Origin: Clostridia bacterium
GTDB taxonomy: Bacteria; Bacillota; Clostridia; Oscillospirales; Acutalibacteraceae
Direction: 5' to 3'
NCBI GenBank assembly: GCA_017407995.1
Contig: JAFQVM010000014.1
Location: forward strand, 1-48,710
DNA length: 48,710 nt
Positions 16,129-23,023 of this stretch are shown here, one piece after another. Position numbers and translations under genes: made by a program. Within the stretch, counting starts at the first letter, position 1. The number at the start of each line of letters is the position of its first letter. The notes under the pieces are model-generated. The model did no database searches, was not told where the DNA came from, and was given only the letters and a program-made list of their open reading frames with translations.

Positions 16129-17112
16129 ATGAAAAAATTTTTAAACAAGGAAAATGTTATCGTTGCAGGCATAATGGTTGTTATAGTTTTATTTTTGGGT
16201 ATCGTTATTGGTGCCGACCCAATAAAAGAATGGTTAAGCGAACCCATAGTATGGAAAGAAACTGAATATATTGAGATTGTACCAACAAGAATAAACGAAA
16301 TAGAAACAAATAAACTAAAGATTGAACTTCTGATACTTAACAAATCAGATATAACAATATCTTCGTTTGAATTTATCGCCATAATCAATGGTGAAGAAGT
16401 TAAATTCAATTCATCCTACGGCCGTGAATTTTATAATCAAACATATCAAACCTTAAGCACAGATATATATTTATCAACAAATCCGGGGAAAATATTTTCC
16501 AACGGTGCGGTTATCAGCGAGGATACATATAATAAATTATTGCATACCCCTCTGAATGAAATTGATTTTGACTATAAAACTGTTTCTCTTGACGGTGAAA
16601 AAGCAAATGGACGCGATTTTAAATTCAGAAACAACGGCACAGTAAAAATCATTCTAATCCTTGCGCTTTCTGCCGTTTTAGGTTATCTTGGAATATACAA
16701 AGTAAAGCAATCTTGGTTGCGTATTGTTTTTAAAGTTTGTGGCTTGCCAGCAATTTTATTTGTAGTAATTATAATTACTGTAATAGCGATCGGCGGCAGT
16801 GGTAAAGGCACCGGTGATAACGGAGCTAGCGACGCAGAAAATCGTTATAAGCGGGCTGCAAATTTGAAAGCAGGTGCTGCCATGCACGGAAACAAAGAGG
16901 ATGCCGCCAGAGCCCAGGCTGAAATGGATAAAGCCATGGCAGATATGATAGGTGCCTCATCAAACAACTCAAGTATGCGACAAGCACAAGAGCGTTATAA
17001 GAGAGCTGCAAACTTAAAAGCAGGTGCTGTCATGCACGGAAACAAAGAAGATGCCGCCAAAGCTCAGGCCGAAATGGATAAAGCTATGGCGGAAATGATA
17101 AAAAATAAATAA
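16129..17112 (+). CDS. Membrane protein with two C-terminal 36-residue repeats, function unknown
   Basis: This 327-residue protein was not recognised. A hydrophobic segment near residues 9-27 is followed by an extracytoplasmic-looking beta-rich region, then two membrane segments (ILILALSAVLGYLGIY and ILFVVIIITVIAIGG) and a cytoplasmic tail. The tail has two copies of a 36-residue unit beginning RYKRAANLKAGA and ending AEMDKAMA-x-MI, rich in Ala, Lys and Met and probably helical. AGGAGG fixes the start; the longer frame starts 48 nt upstream. It is divergent from the RecA-like/UDG-like genes and shares the mirror promoter region with them. Confidence 0.65.
   Translation: MKKFLNKENVIVAGIMVVIVLFLGIVIGADPIKEWLSEPIVWKETEYIEIVPTRINEIETNKLKIELLILNKSDITISSFEFIAIINGEEVKFNSSYGREFYNQTYQTLSTDIYLSTNPGKIFSNGAVISEDTYNKLLHTPLNEIDFDYKTVSLDGEKANGRDFKFRNNGTVKIILILALSAVLGYLGIYKVKQSWLRIVFKVCGLPAILFVVIIITVIAIGGSGKGTGDNGASDAENRYKRAANLKAGAAMHGNKEDAARAQAEMDKAMADMIGASSNNSSMRQAQERYKRAANLKAGAVMHGNKEDAAKAQAEMDKAMAEMIKNK
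16843..17100 (+). repeat. Two 108-bp tandem in-frame repeats
   Basis: Units at 16843-16950 and 16993-17100 are near-identical at protein level and differ at scattered, mostly third-position bases. They are separated by 42 nt encoding a Ser/Asn-rich linker. Confidence 0.9.
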
Positions 17113-17114
17113 AA

Positions 17115-17143
17115 GTATAAAACTCCTTTGTTGACAGATACTA
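17115..17143 (+). promoter_or_regulatory. Forespore-type (sigma-F/G-like) promoter of the truncated spoVT copy
   Basis: GTATA (17115-17119) and GATACTA (17137-17143) with a 17-bp spacer match sigma-F/G-type elements (GHATR and CATnhTA) except for one base. The same two elements with the same spacing precede the real spoVT. Confidence 0.6.
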
Positions 17144-17174
17144 GAAATGTTATCAAAATAAACAAAGGAGTTTT
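17119..17174 (+). promoter_or_regulatory. Hairpin hiding the Shine-Dalgarno, truncated spoVT copy
   Basis: AAAACTCCTTTGTT (17119-17132) is perfectly complementary to AACAAAGGAGTTTT (17161-17174), which contains the ribosome binding site. The -10 element lies in the loop, so only transcripts started upstream would carry both arms. Confidence 0.65.
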
Positions 17175-17181
17175 TGCATAT

Positions 17182-17361
17182 ATGAAAGCAACTGGGATTG
17201 TGAGAAGAATTGACGATTTGGGAAGGGTTGTTATTCCGAAAGAGATTCGTAGGACTATGCGAATCCGTGAGGGAGACCCGTCACATATAACATTGACACC
17301 TTTCGACAGGTTTTGTATTGCGATACATAGTGTGGTGGATAGAAAGAAAGCGAAGCATTGA
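17182..17361 (+). CDS. Truncated SpoVT-like protein (AbrB DNA-binding half only)
   Basis: This is a 59-residue ORF. Its first 33 residues are identical to SpoVT (17651-18190), up to GDP, then it diverges into an unrelated 26-residue tail. The AbrB swapped-hairpin fold needs about 50 residues, so its last strands and the whole GAF domain are missing. The 23 base differences from the spoVT copy over these 33 codons are all silent. AAAGGAG lies 11 nt before the ATG. It is either a remnant of a duplicated or acquired spoVT or a retained small protein. Its own forespore-type promoter suggests it could still be expressed. Confidence 0.6.
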   Translation: MKATGIVRRIDDLGRVVIPKEIRRTMRIREGDPSHITLTPFDRFCIAIHSVVDRKKAKH

Positions 17362-17467
17362 GCTCGCTTTAATAAACGATTGATTTTCTTGATAATAAAT
17401 TATATAACTACAATAACGAATCAATATAATAAAATTGCTTTTTAATGTACGATAAGGAGATTTCATT

Positions 17468-17581
17468 ATGCAGGAAAAATTAGATGCCATTTCTAAAGAA
17501 AAAGTCTTCTTTATCATATGTACAAACGAATTAGAAAAAATACCCGAAAGCATTCGTGAAAAAATGCGTGTAATTAAATAA
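17468..17581 (+). CDS. Small ORF, 37 residues, possible AAA+ fragment
   Basis: ATAAGGAGA lies 6 nt before the ATG. The peptide ends VFFIICTNELEKIPESIREK plus MRVIK, which resembles the sensor-1 strand and following helix of AAA+ proteins such as Lon (TAN-x-x-x-x-IP, then R-x-x-x-I). It may be a remnant or a small gene in its own right. Expression is not shown. Confidence 0.35.
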   Translation: MQEKLDAISKEKVFFIICTNELEKIPESIREKMRVIK

Positions 17582-17586
17582 CGAAA

Positions 17587-17615
17587 GTATAAATCTCCTT
17601 AATTCACAGATACTA
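17587..17615 (+). promoter_or_regulatory. Forespore-type (sigma-G-like) promoter of spoVT
   Basis: GTATA (17587-17591), a 17-bp spacer and GATACTA (17609-17615). In Bacillus subtilis spoVT is transcribed by sigma-G, which agrees with this assignment. Confidence 0.65.
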
Positions 17616-17644
17616 ACATCACGATTTGAAATTAAAGGAGATTT
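17591..17644 (+). promoter_or_regulatory. Hairpin hiding the Shine-Dalgarno of spoVT
   Basis: AAATCTCCTTAATT (17591-17604) pairs with AATT-A-AAGGAGATTT (17630-17644), with one bulged A. The pairing is kept relative to the copy at 17119-17174 although the arm sequences differ. Confidence 0.65.
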
Positions 17645-17650
17645 GTATAA

Positions 17651-18190
17651 ATGAAAGCAACAGGAATAGTCCGACGCATTGACGACCTCGGACGAGTAGT
17701 TATACCAAAAGAAATTCGCCGCACCATGCGTATTCGTGAGGGCGACCCGCTGGAAATTTACACCGACGCTGACGGCGAAGTGATTTTTAAAAAATATTCC
17801 CAGGTAGGGGAACTGGCATCGCTTACAGGACAATATGCCGAGGTTCTTAATAAGGGTACCGGTATGGCAGTAATCATCACCGACAGAGACAGAGTTATTT
17901 CTTGTGCAGGTATTCCGAAAAAAGAAACCATTGACAGACGTATTACTCAGTCGCTTGAAAATGTGATGGAAAGACGTACACCGTTCATCTGCGTTGAAAA
18001 CGGTGAGCGTTTCCGCCCTGTAGAAGGCATTGACAAGGATGCCGCTATCGCCTATCCGATAATCGGCGCCGGCGATGTTTCGGGAGCTGTTGTTTTGCTC
18101 TCAAACGATGATTTATCCGTCCCCTCTCAGACAGAGCAGAAGCTCGCACAGGTCGCCGCTTCTTTTCTCGGAAAGCAGATGGAAGAATAA
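17651..18190 (+). CDS. spoVT: Stage V sporulation protein T
   Basis: This 179-residue protein has an N-terminal AbrB/MazE-type DNA-binding domain (GIVRRIDDLGRVVIPKEIRR and following strands, to about residue 50) and a C-terminal GAF-like domain. Length and arrangement equal B. subtilis SpoVT, a forespore regulator that tunes the sigma-G regulon and spore germination properties. It is read from a sigma-G-like promoter, and the ribosome binding site lies in one arm of a hairpin. It ends with a strong terminator. This gene shows that the organism, or its recent ancestors, form spores. Confidence 0.95.
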   Translation: MKATGIVRRIDDLGRVVIPKEIRRTMRIREGDPLEIYTDADGEVIFKKYSQVGELASLTGQYAEVLNKGTGMAVIITDRDRVISCAGIPKKETIDRRITQSLENVMERRTPFICVENGERFRPVEGIDKDAAIAYPIIGAGDVSGAVVLLSNDDLSVPSQTEQKLAQVAASFLGKQMEE

Positions 18191-18192
18191 CA

Positions 18193-18235
18193 AAAGCTTT
18201 GCAAATCACCATTTGATTTGCAAAGCTTTCTTTTT
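18193..18235 (+). terminator. Terminator of spoVT
   Basis: A 16-bp stem (18193-18208 with 18214-18229) containing AAAGCTTTGCAAATCA is followed by CTTTTT. Confidence 0.85.
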
Positions 18236-18303
18236 ATGTAATCTTGAAAAAAACATCATCATAAGTTAGAATATAAAGTAAGATATCTGCGCAGGAGAAT
18301 GTC

Positions 18304-19017
18304 ATGGAATATTTAAGACACATACCACTTGAAAATATACAAAACTGCCGTGACCTCGGCGGTTATCCCATAAAGGGAGGCGGCGCTACAAAGTTCGGGC
18401 GACTGCTTCGCTGCGGCGTACCCAAGAATCCTACAGCTTCGGATATGGAGTTTATCCGCAAATACGGCATACAAACTGTTTTTGATTTGCGTGGAAACTT
18501 AGAGGCAGCGCATATGCCTACTGTTTTAGCAAAAGACCCAAACATAGAATATCATCAGCTTTCGCTACTTGAAATAAATCCTGCCAACCCTAAAGTCGGA
18601 ATGACTATGTCCGAAGCTTATCTTATGAGCATTACAAAGTGCGGCAGCAATATTGCAAAGCTTTTTTCACTTCTCGCAGAGGTAAAAGGTCCCGCTCTTT
18701 TTCATTGTTTCCTCGGAAAAGACAGAACAGGCATCACCGCTGCACTTATTCTCTATTTAAATGATGTATATTTCGAGGACATTATAGCCGACTACAGAAT
18801 ATCCGCCACATATCTTGAGCCGTTTTACCGTCACGAAATTGAAATAGACTCAGGCCTCATCTGGGAGGATAACAAAGATAATCTCGACTCGAAACCCGAA
18901 TACATAATGACTGTTTTTGACTATATAGAGAAGCATTTTGGCTCCGTTCAGAAGTATCTGCTTTCTTTAGACGTCACACAAGCCGAAATTGATGCCGTTT
19001 CACAGATTTTACGCTAA
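18304..19017 (+). CDS. Tyrosine-protein phosphatase (PTP superfamily)
   Basis: This 237-residue protein has the Cx5R active site HCFLGKDRTG (Cys135, Arg141) and the N-terminal NCRDLGGYP and GRLLRCG segments of the bacterial Y_phosphatase3/LptA-like group. Members dephosphorylate phosphotyrosine or phosphoinositides. No signal peptide is seen, so it acts in the cytoplasm or is released by other means. CAGGAG precedes the ATG. It stands alone between spoVT and an XRE regulator. Confidence 0.88.
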   Translation: MEYLRHIPLENIQNCRDLGGYPIKGGGATKFGRLLRCGVPKNPTASDMEFIRKYGIQTVFDLRGNLEAAHMPTVLAKDPNIEYHQLSLLEINPANPKVGMTMSEAYLMSITKCGSNIAKLFSLLAEVKGPALFHCFLGKDRTGITAALILYLNDVYFEDIIADYRISATYLEPFYRHEIEIDSGLIWEDNKDNLDSKPEYIMTVFDYIEKHFGSVQKYLLSLDVTQAEIDAVSQILR

Positions 19018-19024
19018 AAAAGCA

Positions 19025-19080
19025 AAAAACAACCGTAAGTTTCGCAAAAAACAACTGCAAGTTGAGTATTTTTGCGGTTG
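19025..19080 (+). terminator. Nested inverted repeat after the phosphatase gene
   Basis: CGCAAAAA pairs with TTTTTGCG around CAACT/AGTTG, and outer CAACCG with CGGTTG. The T tract is within the stem, so it is a weak terminator or a leader structure for the following regulator. Confidence 0.45.
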
Positions 19081-19170
19081 AACAACTGTTACTCTCTTCA
19101 TAACCTGCACCCAGAATGTTACAATTCAGACATGAAGTGCTTCAAAAATTTCAAAAAGGTGGCTGACAAT

Positions 19171-19662
19171 ATGGAAACTTTAGGTAATCGCATTTCAAGA
19201 CTTCGCCGTACAAAAGGATATACACAGGAACAGTTTGCAGAAATACTCGGTGTATCGGCTCAGGCTGTAAGCAAATGGGAAAACGATTTATCTTGTCCCG
19301 ACATCACCCTTCTGCCTAAAATATCAGAGCTGCTGGGTCTTAGCGTGGATGAACTTCTTAAAGGTGAAGCTCCGCCGAAAGCTGAAGTTTTGCCCGAAGA
19401 TAAGCGCAAGGATATAAAAGATATGCAGCTTCGTGTTATTGTAACCCACACAAACGGACAGAATGTCAATGTCAGAGTGCCGATGGTAGTTGTCAAGACC
19501 GCTGCACAGCTCGGCACAGGAGTACAGTTTATGGGACTCGGTGACACCATATCTTCAATAGACCTCAACATGATTTTTAACGCCATAGAAAACGGCACAA
19601 TCGGTAAAATTGTCGACGTCGTAACCGAAAACGGCGACCATGTAGAGGTGATTGTTGAATAA
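19171..19662 (+). CDS. XRE-family transcriptional regulator with C-terminal beta domain
   Basis: This 163-residue protein has an N-terminal Cro/CI helix-turn-helix (residues 6-60; TQEQFAEILGVSAQAVSKWE). The C-terminal domain (from about 90) reads LRVIVTHTNGQNVNVRVPM, then a GKIVDVVTENGDHVEVIVE ending, and resembles the small beta domain found with YvlB/SHOCT-type proteins. AAGGTGG precedes the chosen ATG. The stop overlaps the start of the next gene (TAATG), so the two are translationally coupled. Confidence 0.82.
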   Translation: METLGNRISRLRRTKGYTQEQFAEILGVSAQAVSKWENDLSCPDITLLPKISELLGLSVDELLKGEAPPKAEVLPEDKRKDIKDMQLRVIVTHTNGQNVNVRVPMVVVKTAAQLGTGVQFMGLGDTISSIDLNMIFNAIENGTIGKIVDVVTENGDHVEVIVE

Positions 19663-19913
19663 TGAAAGCTGTTATTGAACTGCCGGAAAAAACAATTAAT
19701 CTGCGTGTTCCCGACAGATTGCTGCACTGCTTTCTTTTTCGTTTTATTATAGCCCGTACTATCAGAAAGTTGAGCGGTGGCGTTGTGCGTATTAAGGCAC
19801 GCAAATTGAAAAAAGGTATGAAAAGTATTGTAAAGGACATAAAGCGAGACGACATCCCTCTTGTGGACATCGACAAAAACGGTGTAAAGGAATTTTCGCT
19901 TTATCTGAGATGA
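19662..19913 (+). CDS. Small basic protein coupled to the XRE regulator, function unknown
   Basis: This 83-residue basic protein begins MKAVIELPEKTINLRVP, a pattern like the beta domain at the C-terminus of the preceding regulator, followed by a hydrophobic LHCFLFRFIIA segment. Its ATG shares one base with the upstream stop codon, so it is probably co-translated with that regulator and may interact with it. I do not recognise the family. Confidence 0.65.
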   Translation: MKAVIELPEKTINLRVPDRLLHCFLFRFIIARTIRKLSGGVVRIKARKLKKGMKSIVKDIKRDDIPLVDIDKNGVKEFSLYLR

Positions 19914-19927
19914 TAAAAAAGATTAAA

Positions 19928-19957
19928 CCCCAAGGACAAAAATCCTTGGGGCTTTTT
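19928..19957. terminator. Terminator between the regulator operon and the tRNA cluster
   Basis: CCCCAAGGA pairs with TCCTTGGGG around a CAAAAA loop, with CTTTTT on the plus strand and TTT on the minus strand. Its end touches the encoded CCA of tRNA-Val. Confidence 0.8.
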
Positions 19958-20033
19958 GGTGGACACACACGGACTCGAACCGTGGACCTCTTGCGTGTGA
20001 AGCAAGCGCTCTAACCAGCTGAGCTATGCGTCC
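19957..20033 (-). tRNA. tRNA-Val (CAC)
   Basis: A full cloverleaf with acceptor GGACGCA/TGTGTCC (one G-U), anticodon stem CTTGC/GCAAG, loop TTCACAC (anticodon CAC) and T arm CACGG-TTCGAGT-CCGTG. CCA is encoded. Confidence 0.95.
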
Positions 20034-20095
20034 TAAAAAAGAAAGATGTCAAATACAGAAGATAGCATAACTAAATTCCGTTGTCCGACATCTTT

Positions 20096-20170
20096 TGGTG
20101 ACCCGGACGAGAATCGAACTCGTGTTACTGCCGTGAAAGGGCGGTGTCTTAACCTCTTGACCACCGGGCC
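20096..20170 (-). tRNA. tRNA-Glu (TTC)
   Basis: Acceptor GGCCCGG/CCGGGTC, loop CTTTCAC (anticodon TTC), T arm ACGAG-TTCGATT-CTCGT, encoded CCA. The anticodon stem CCGCC/GGCAG has a C-A mismatch at 28-42, where the family normally has G42. Confidence 0.95.
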
Positions 20171-20175
20171 GAATA

Positions 20176-20252
20176 TGGTAGCGGCAGTTGGATTCGAACC
20201 AACGACACTCCGGGTATGAACCGAATGCTCTAGCCAACTGAGCTATGCCGCC
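20176..20252 (-). tRNA. tRNA-Met (CAT), elongator type
   Basis: Acceptor GGCGGCA/TGCCGCT region, anticodon stem TTCGG/CCGGA with loop TTCATAC, T arm TTGG-TTCGAAT-CCAA and encoded CCA. The overall sequence matches Bacillus-type elongator tRNA-Met, not the initiator. Confidence 0.93.
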
Positions 20253-20285
20253 ATTTGTTTGCCAAACTATTAGCAAGGCTTGATT

Positions 20286-20314
20286 ATTATATTACACATA
20301 AAACGATTTGTCAA
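20286..20314 (-). promoter_or_regulatory. Promoter of the tRNA Met-Glu-Val cluster
   Basis: On the minus strand TTGACA (20309-20314) and TATAAT (20286-20291) are perfect consensus boxes 17 bp apart, about 35 nt before tRNA-Met. Confidence 0.9.
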
Positions 20315-20359
20315 CACATTTTTTACACAAAACAGATTTTTTATTCTTTAGCTCTAATC

Positions 20360-20387
20360 TTGACAAAAAATCTGTCGGCGGTATAAT
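20360..20387 (+). promoter_or_regulatory. Promoter of the glycine riboswitch/TRIC transcript
   Basis: TTGACA (20360-20365) and TATAAT (20382-20387) with a 16-bp spacer lie just ahead of the first aptamer. Confidence 0.85.
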
Positions 20388-20407
20388 GAATAGGCTATCT
20401 TGGTTGA

Positions 20408-20563
20408 TGGGTTTGGGAGAGAACTGAAACGGCTTTTGCCTTATCAGTCACCGAAGGGGCGAAACTCTCAGGTAAAAGAACCGAATCCGGACAAGGCTCT
20501 GGAAAGACTGCTGCACCGACGAAGCAATCCGCTAAAAGCGGAGAATCTTTCAGGTAAAAAGAC
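20408..20563 (+). promoter_or_regulatory. Tandem glycine riboswitch (two aptamers)
   Basis: Aptamer 1 has GGGAGAGAACTG, CACCGAAGGGGC and AAACTCTCAGGTAAAAG. A short linker leads to aptamer 2 with GGACAAGGCTCTGGAAAGACTG, CACCGACGAAGCAA and AATCTTTCAGGTAAAAAGAC. These are the conserved cores of the glycine aptamer pair. The target is a TRIC-family channel rather than the glycine cleavage system. Confidence 0.95.
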
Positions 20564-20610
20564 AGAGTACACTCAGCACTGTATTTGGCTTTGCGGGTGT
20601 ACTCTTTTAT
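20564..20610 (+). terminator. Riboswitch-controlled terminator
   Basis: AGAGTACAC (20564-20572) pairs with GTGTACTCT (20597-20605), followed by TTTATTTT. It overlaps the 3' edge of aptamer 2, so glycine binding can decide whether it forms. Confidence 0.75.
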
Positions 20611-20659
20611 TTTGCCCGCATATTATAAATTTATCGACTACATTTTATCGGAGGAAGCT

Positions 20660-21304
20660 ATGGGAACTTTCATTTTTGTTATCGAAATAATCGGAACCGT
20701 TGCATTTGCCGTGTCGGGAGCTATAACGGGAATCAAAAAGAACATGGATATTTTCGGTGTTATGACGCTCGGTGTCGTAACCTCTGTCGGCGGCGGAATA
20801 ATCCGTGACCTTATTCTCGGCATCACACCTCCCGGTATGTTCGCTCGACCAATATACGCTATCGTCGCTACGGTTTGTTCAATTATAGTTTTTATCCCTG
20901 CTATAAGACGCATACTTGTAAAAAACCACAGAGCATACGAATTTATGATGCTTTTAATGGACTCTTTAGGTCTCGGCATTTTCACCGTTGTGGGTATCCA
21001 GACAGCATATACGGTTTCCTCAGGCTACGGCATATTCCTTCTTATTTTCGTCGGGGTTCTGTCAGGCGTAGGAGGCGGCGTACTGCGTGATGTGCTTGCA
21101 GGCAACACCCCATATATATTTGTAAAGCATATCTATGCCTGCGCATCGATAGCAGGCGCTGTTGTTTGTACCCTTTTATGGGATTTAAACAGCACATATG
21201 CCATTATTGCAGGCGCTGTTCTGACTGTCGTTATCCGATTTCTCGCAGCTCATTTCAGATGGAAGCTTCCCAGGGCACGTATACGTGACGGTGAGAATCT
21301 TTAA
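20660..21304 (+). CDS. TRIC cation channel family protein (UPF0126), probable glycine-responsive transporter
   Basis: This 214-residue, seven-helix membrane protein has the two-fold repeat of the family: GVVTSVGGGIIRDLILG and GVLSGVGGGVLRDVLAGNTP. Bacterial members form trimeric channels, and those placed behind glycine riboswitches are thought to move glycine. The start is MGTFIF because GGAGG lies 6 nt upstream; the longer frame would start within the terminator region. No neighbour shares its transcript. Confidence 0.9.
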   Translation: MGTFIFVIEIIGTVAFAVSGAITGIKKNMDIFGVMTLGVVTSVGGGIIRDLILGITPPGMFARPIYAIVATVCSIIVFIPAIRRILVKNHRAYEFMMLLMDSLGLGIFTVVGIQTAYTVSSGYGIFLLIFVGVLSGVGGGVLRDVLAGNTPYIFVKHIYACASIAGAVVCTLLWDLNSTYAIIAGAVLTVVIRFLAAHFRWKLPRARIRDGENL

Positions 21305-21365
21305 TTTAGAATCGTTTTTCACAAAAAACTTGTCCTCCTATTCACCAAATTTTCCTCTTTGGATG

Positions 21366-21394
21366 TTGCACAACCTCTCAGTCTATGATATAAT
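21366..21394 (+). promoter_or_regulatory. Promoter of guaB
   Basis: TTGCAC (21366-21371) and TATAAT (21389-21394) with a 17-bp spacer. I see no purine riboswitch in the short leader. Confidence 0.8.
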
Positions 21395-21419
21395 TAGATA
21401 ATTTATATTTCGAATATGA

Positions 21420-22901
<1,482 letters not shown>

Positions 22902-22913
22902 GAATAAAATATC

Positions 22914-22942
22914 AACCGCCGAGCGATGCTCGGCGGTTTTTG
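22914..22942 (+). terminator. Terminator of guaB
   Basis: AACCGCCGAGC pairs with GCTCGGCGGTT around GAT, then TTTTGTTT. Confidence 0.9.
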
Positions 22943-22966
22943 TTTATTTCTTTTCTTACATACTTT

Positions 22967-23005
22967 AAAAGCCCTCATGCGAGTAATCGCATGAGGGCTT
23001 TTTAC
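22967..23005. terminator. Terminator of the MFS gene
   Basis: A 16-bp stem (22967-22982 with 22987-23002, core GCCCTCATGCGA) has T runs on both strands. It lies past the stop of the leftward transporter gene. Confidence 0.85.
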
Positions 23006-23023
23006 GGTTAACTAATTCTTTTA

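Noticed and set aside
16843-17100. CRISPR-like repeats
   Set aside because: The 108-bp units are in-frame coding repeats in a membrane protein, only two in number, with no spacers.
17111-17645. H-type pseudoknot riboswitch in the spoVT leaders (AGTAT pairing with loop ATACT)
   Set aside because: The same bases form GTATA and GATACTA 17 bp apart in both copies, a better match to a forespore promoter, and spoVT is known to be sigma-G dependent. Pairing of promoter boxes with each other is then incidental.
13950-17650. Prophage or integrative element
   Set aside because: No integrase, transposase, phage structural gene or tRNA-linked attachment repeats are visible; the tRNA cluster lies 2 kb away with intact 3' ends and no duplicated tRNA tail.
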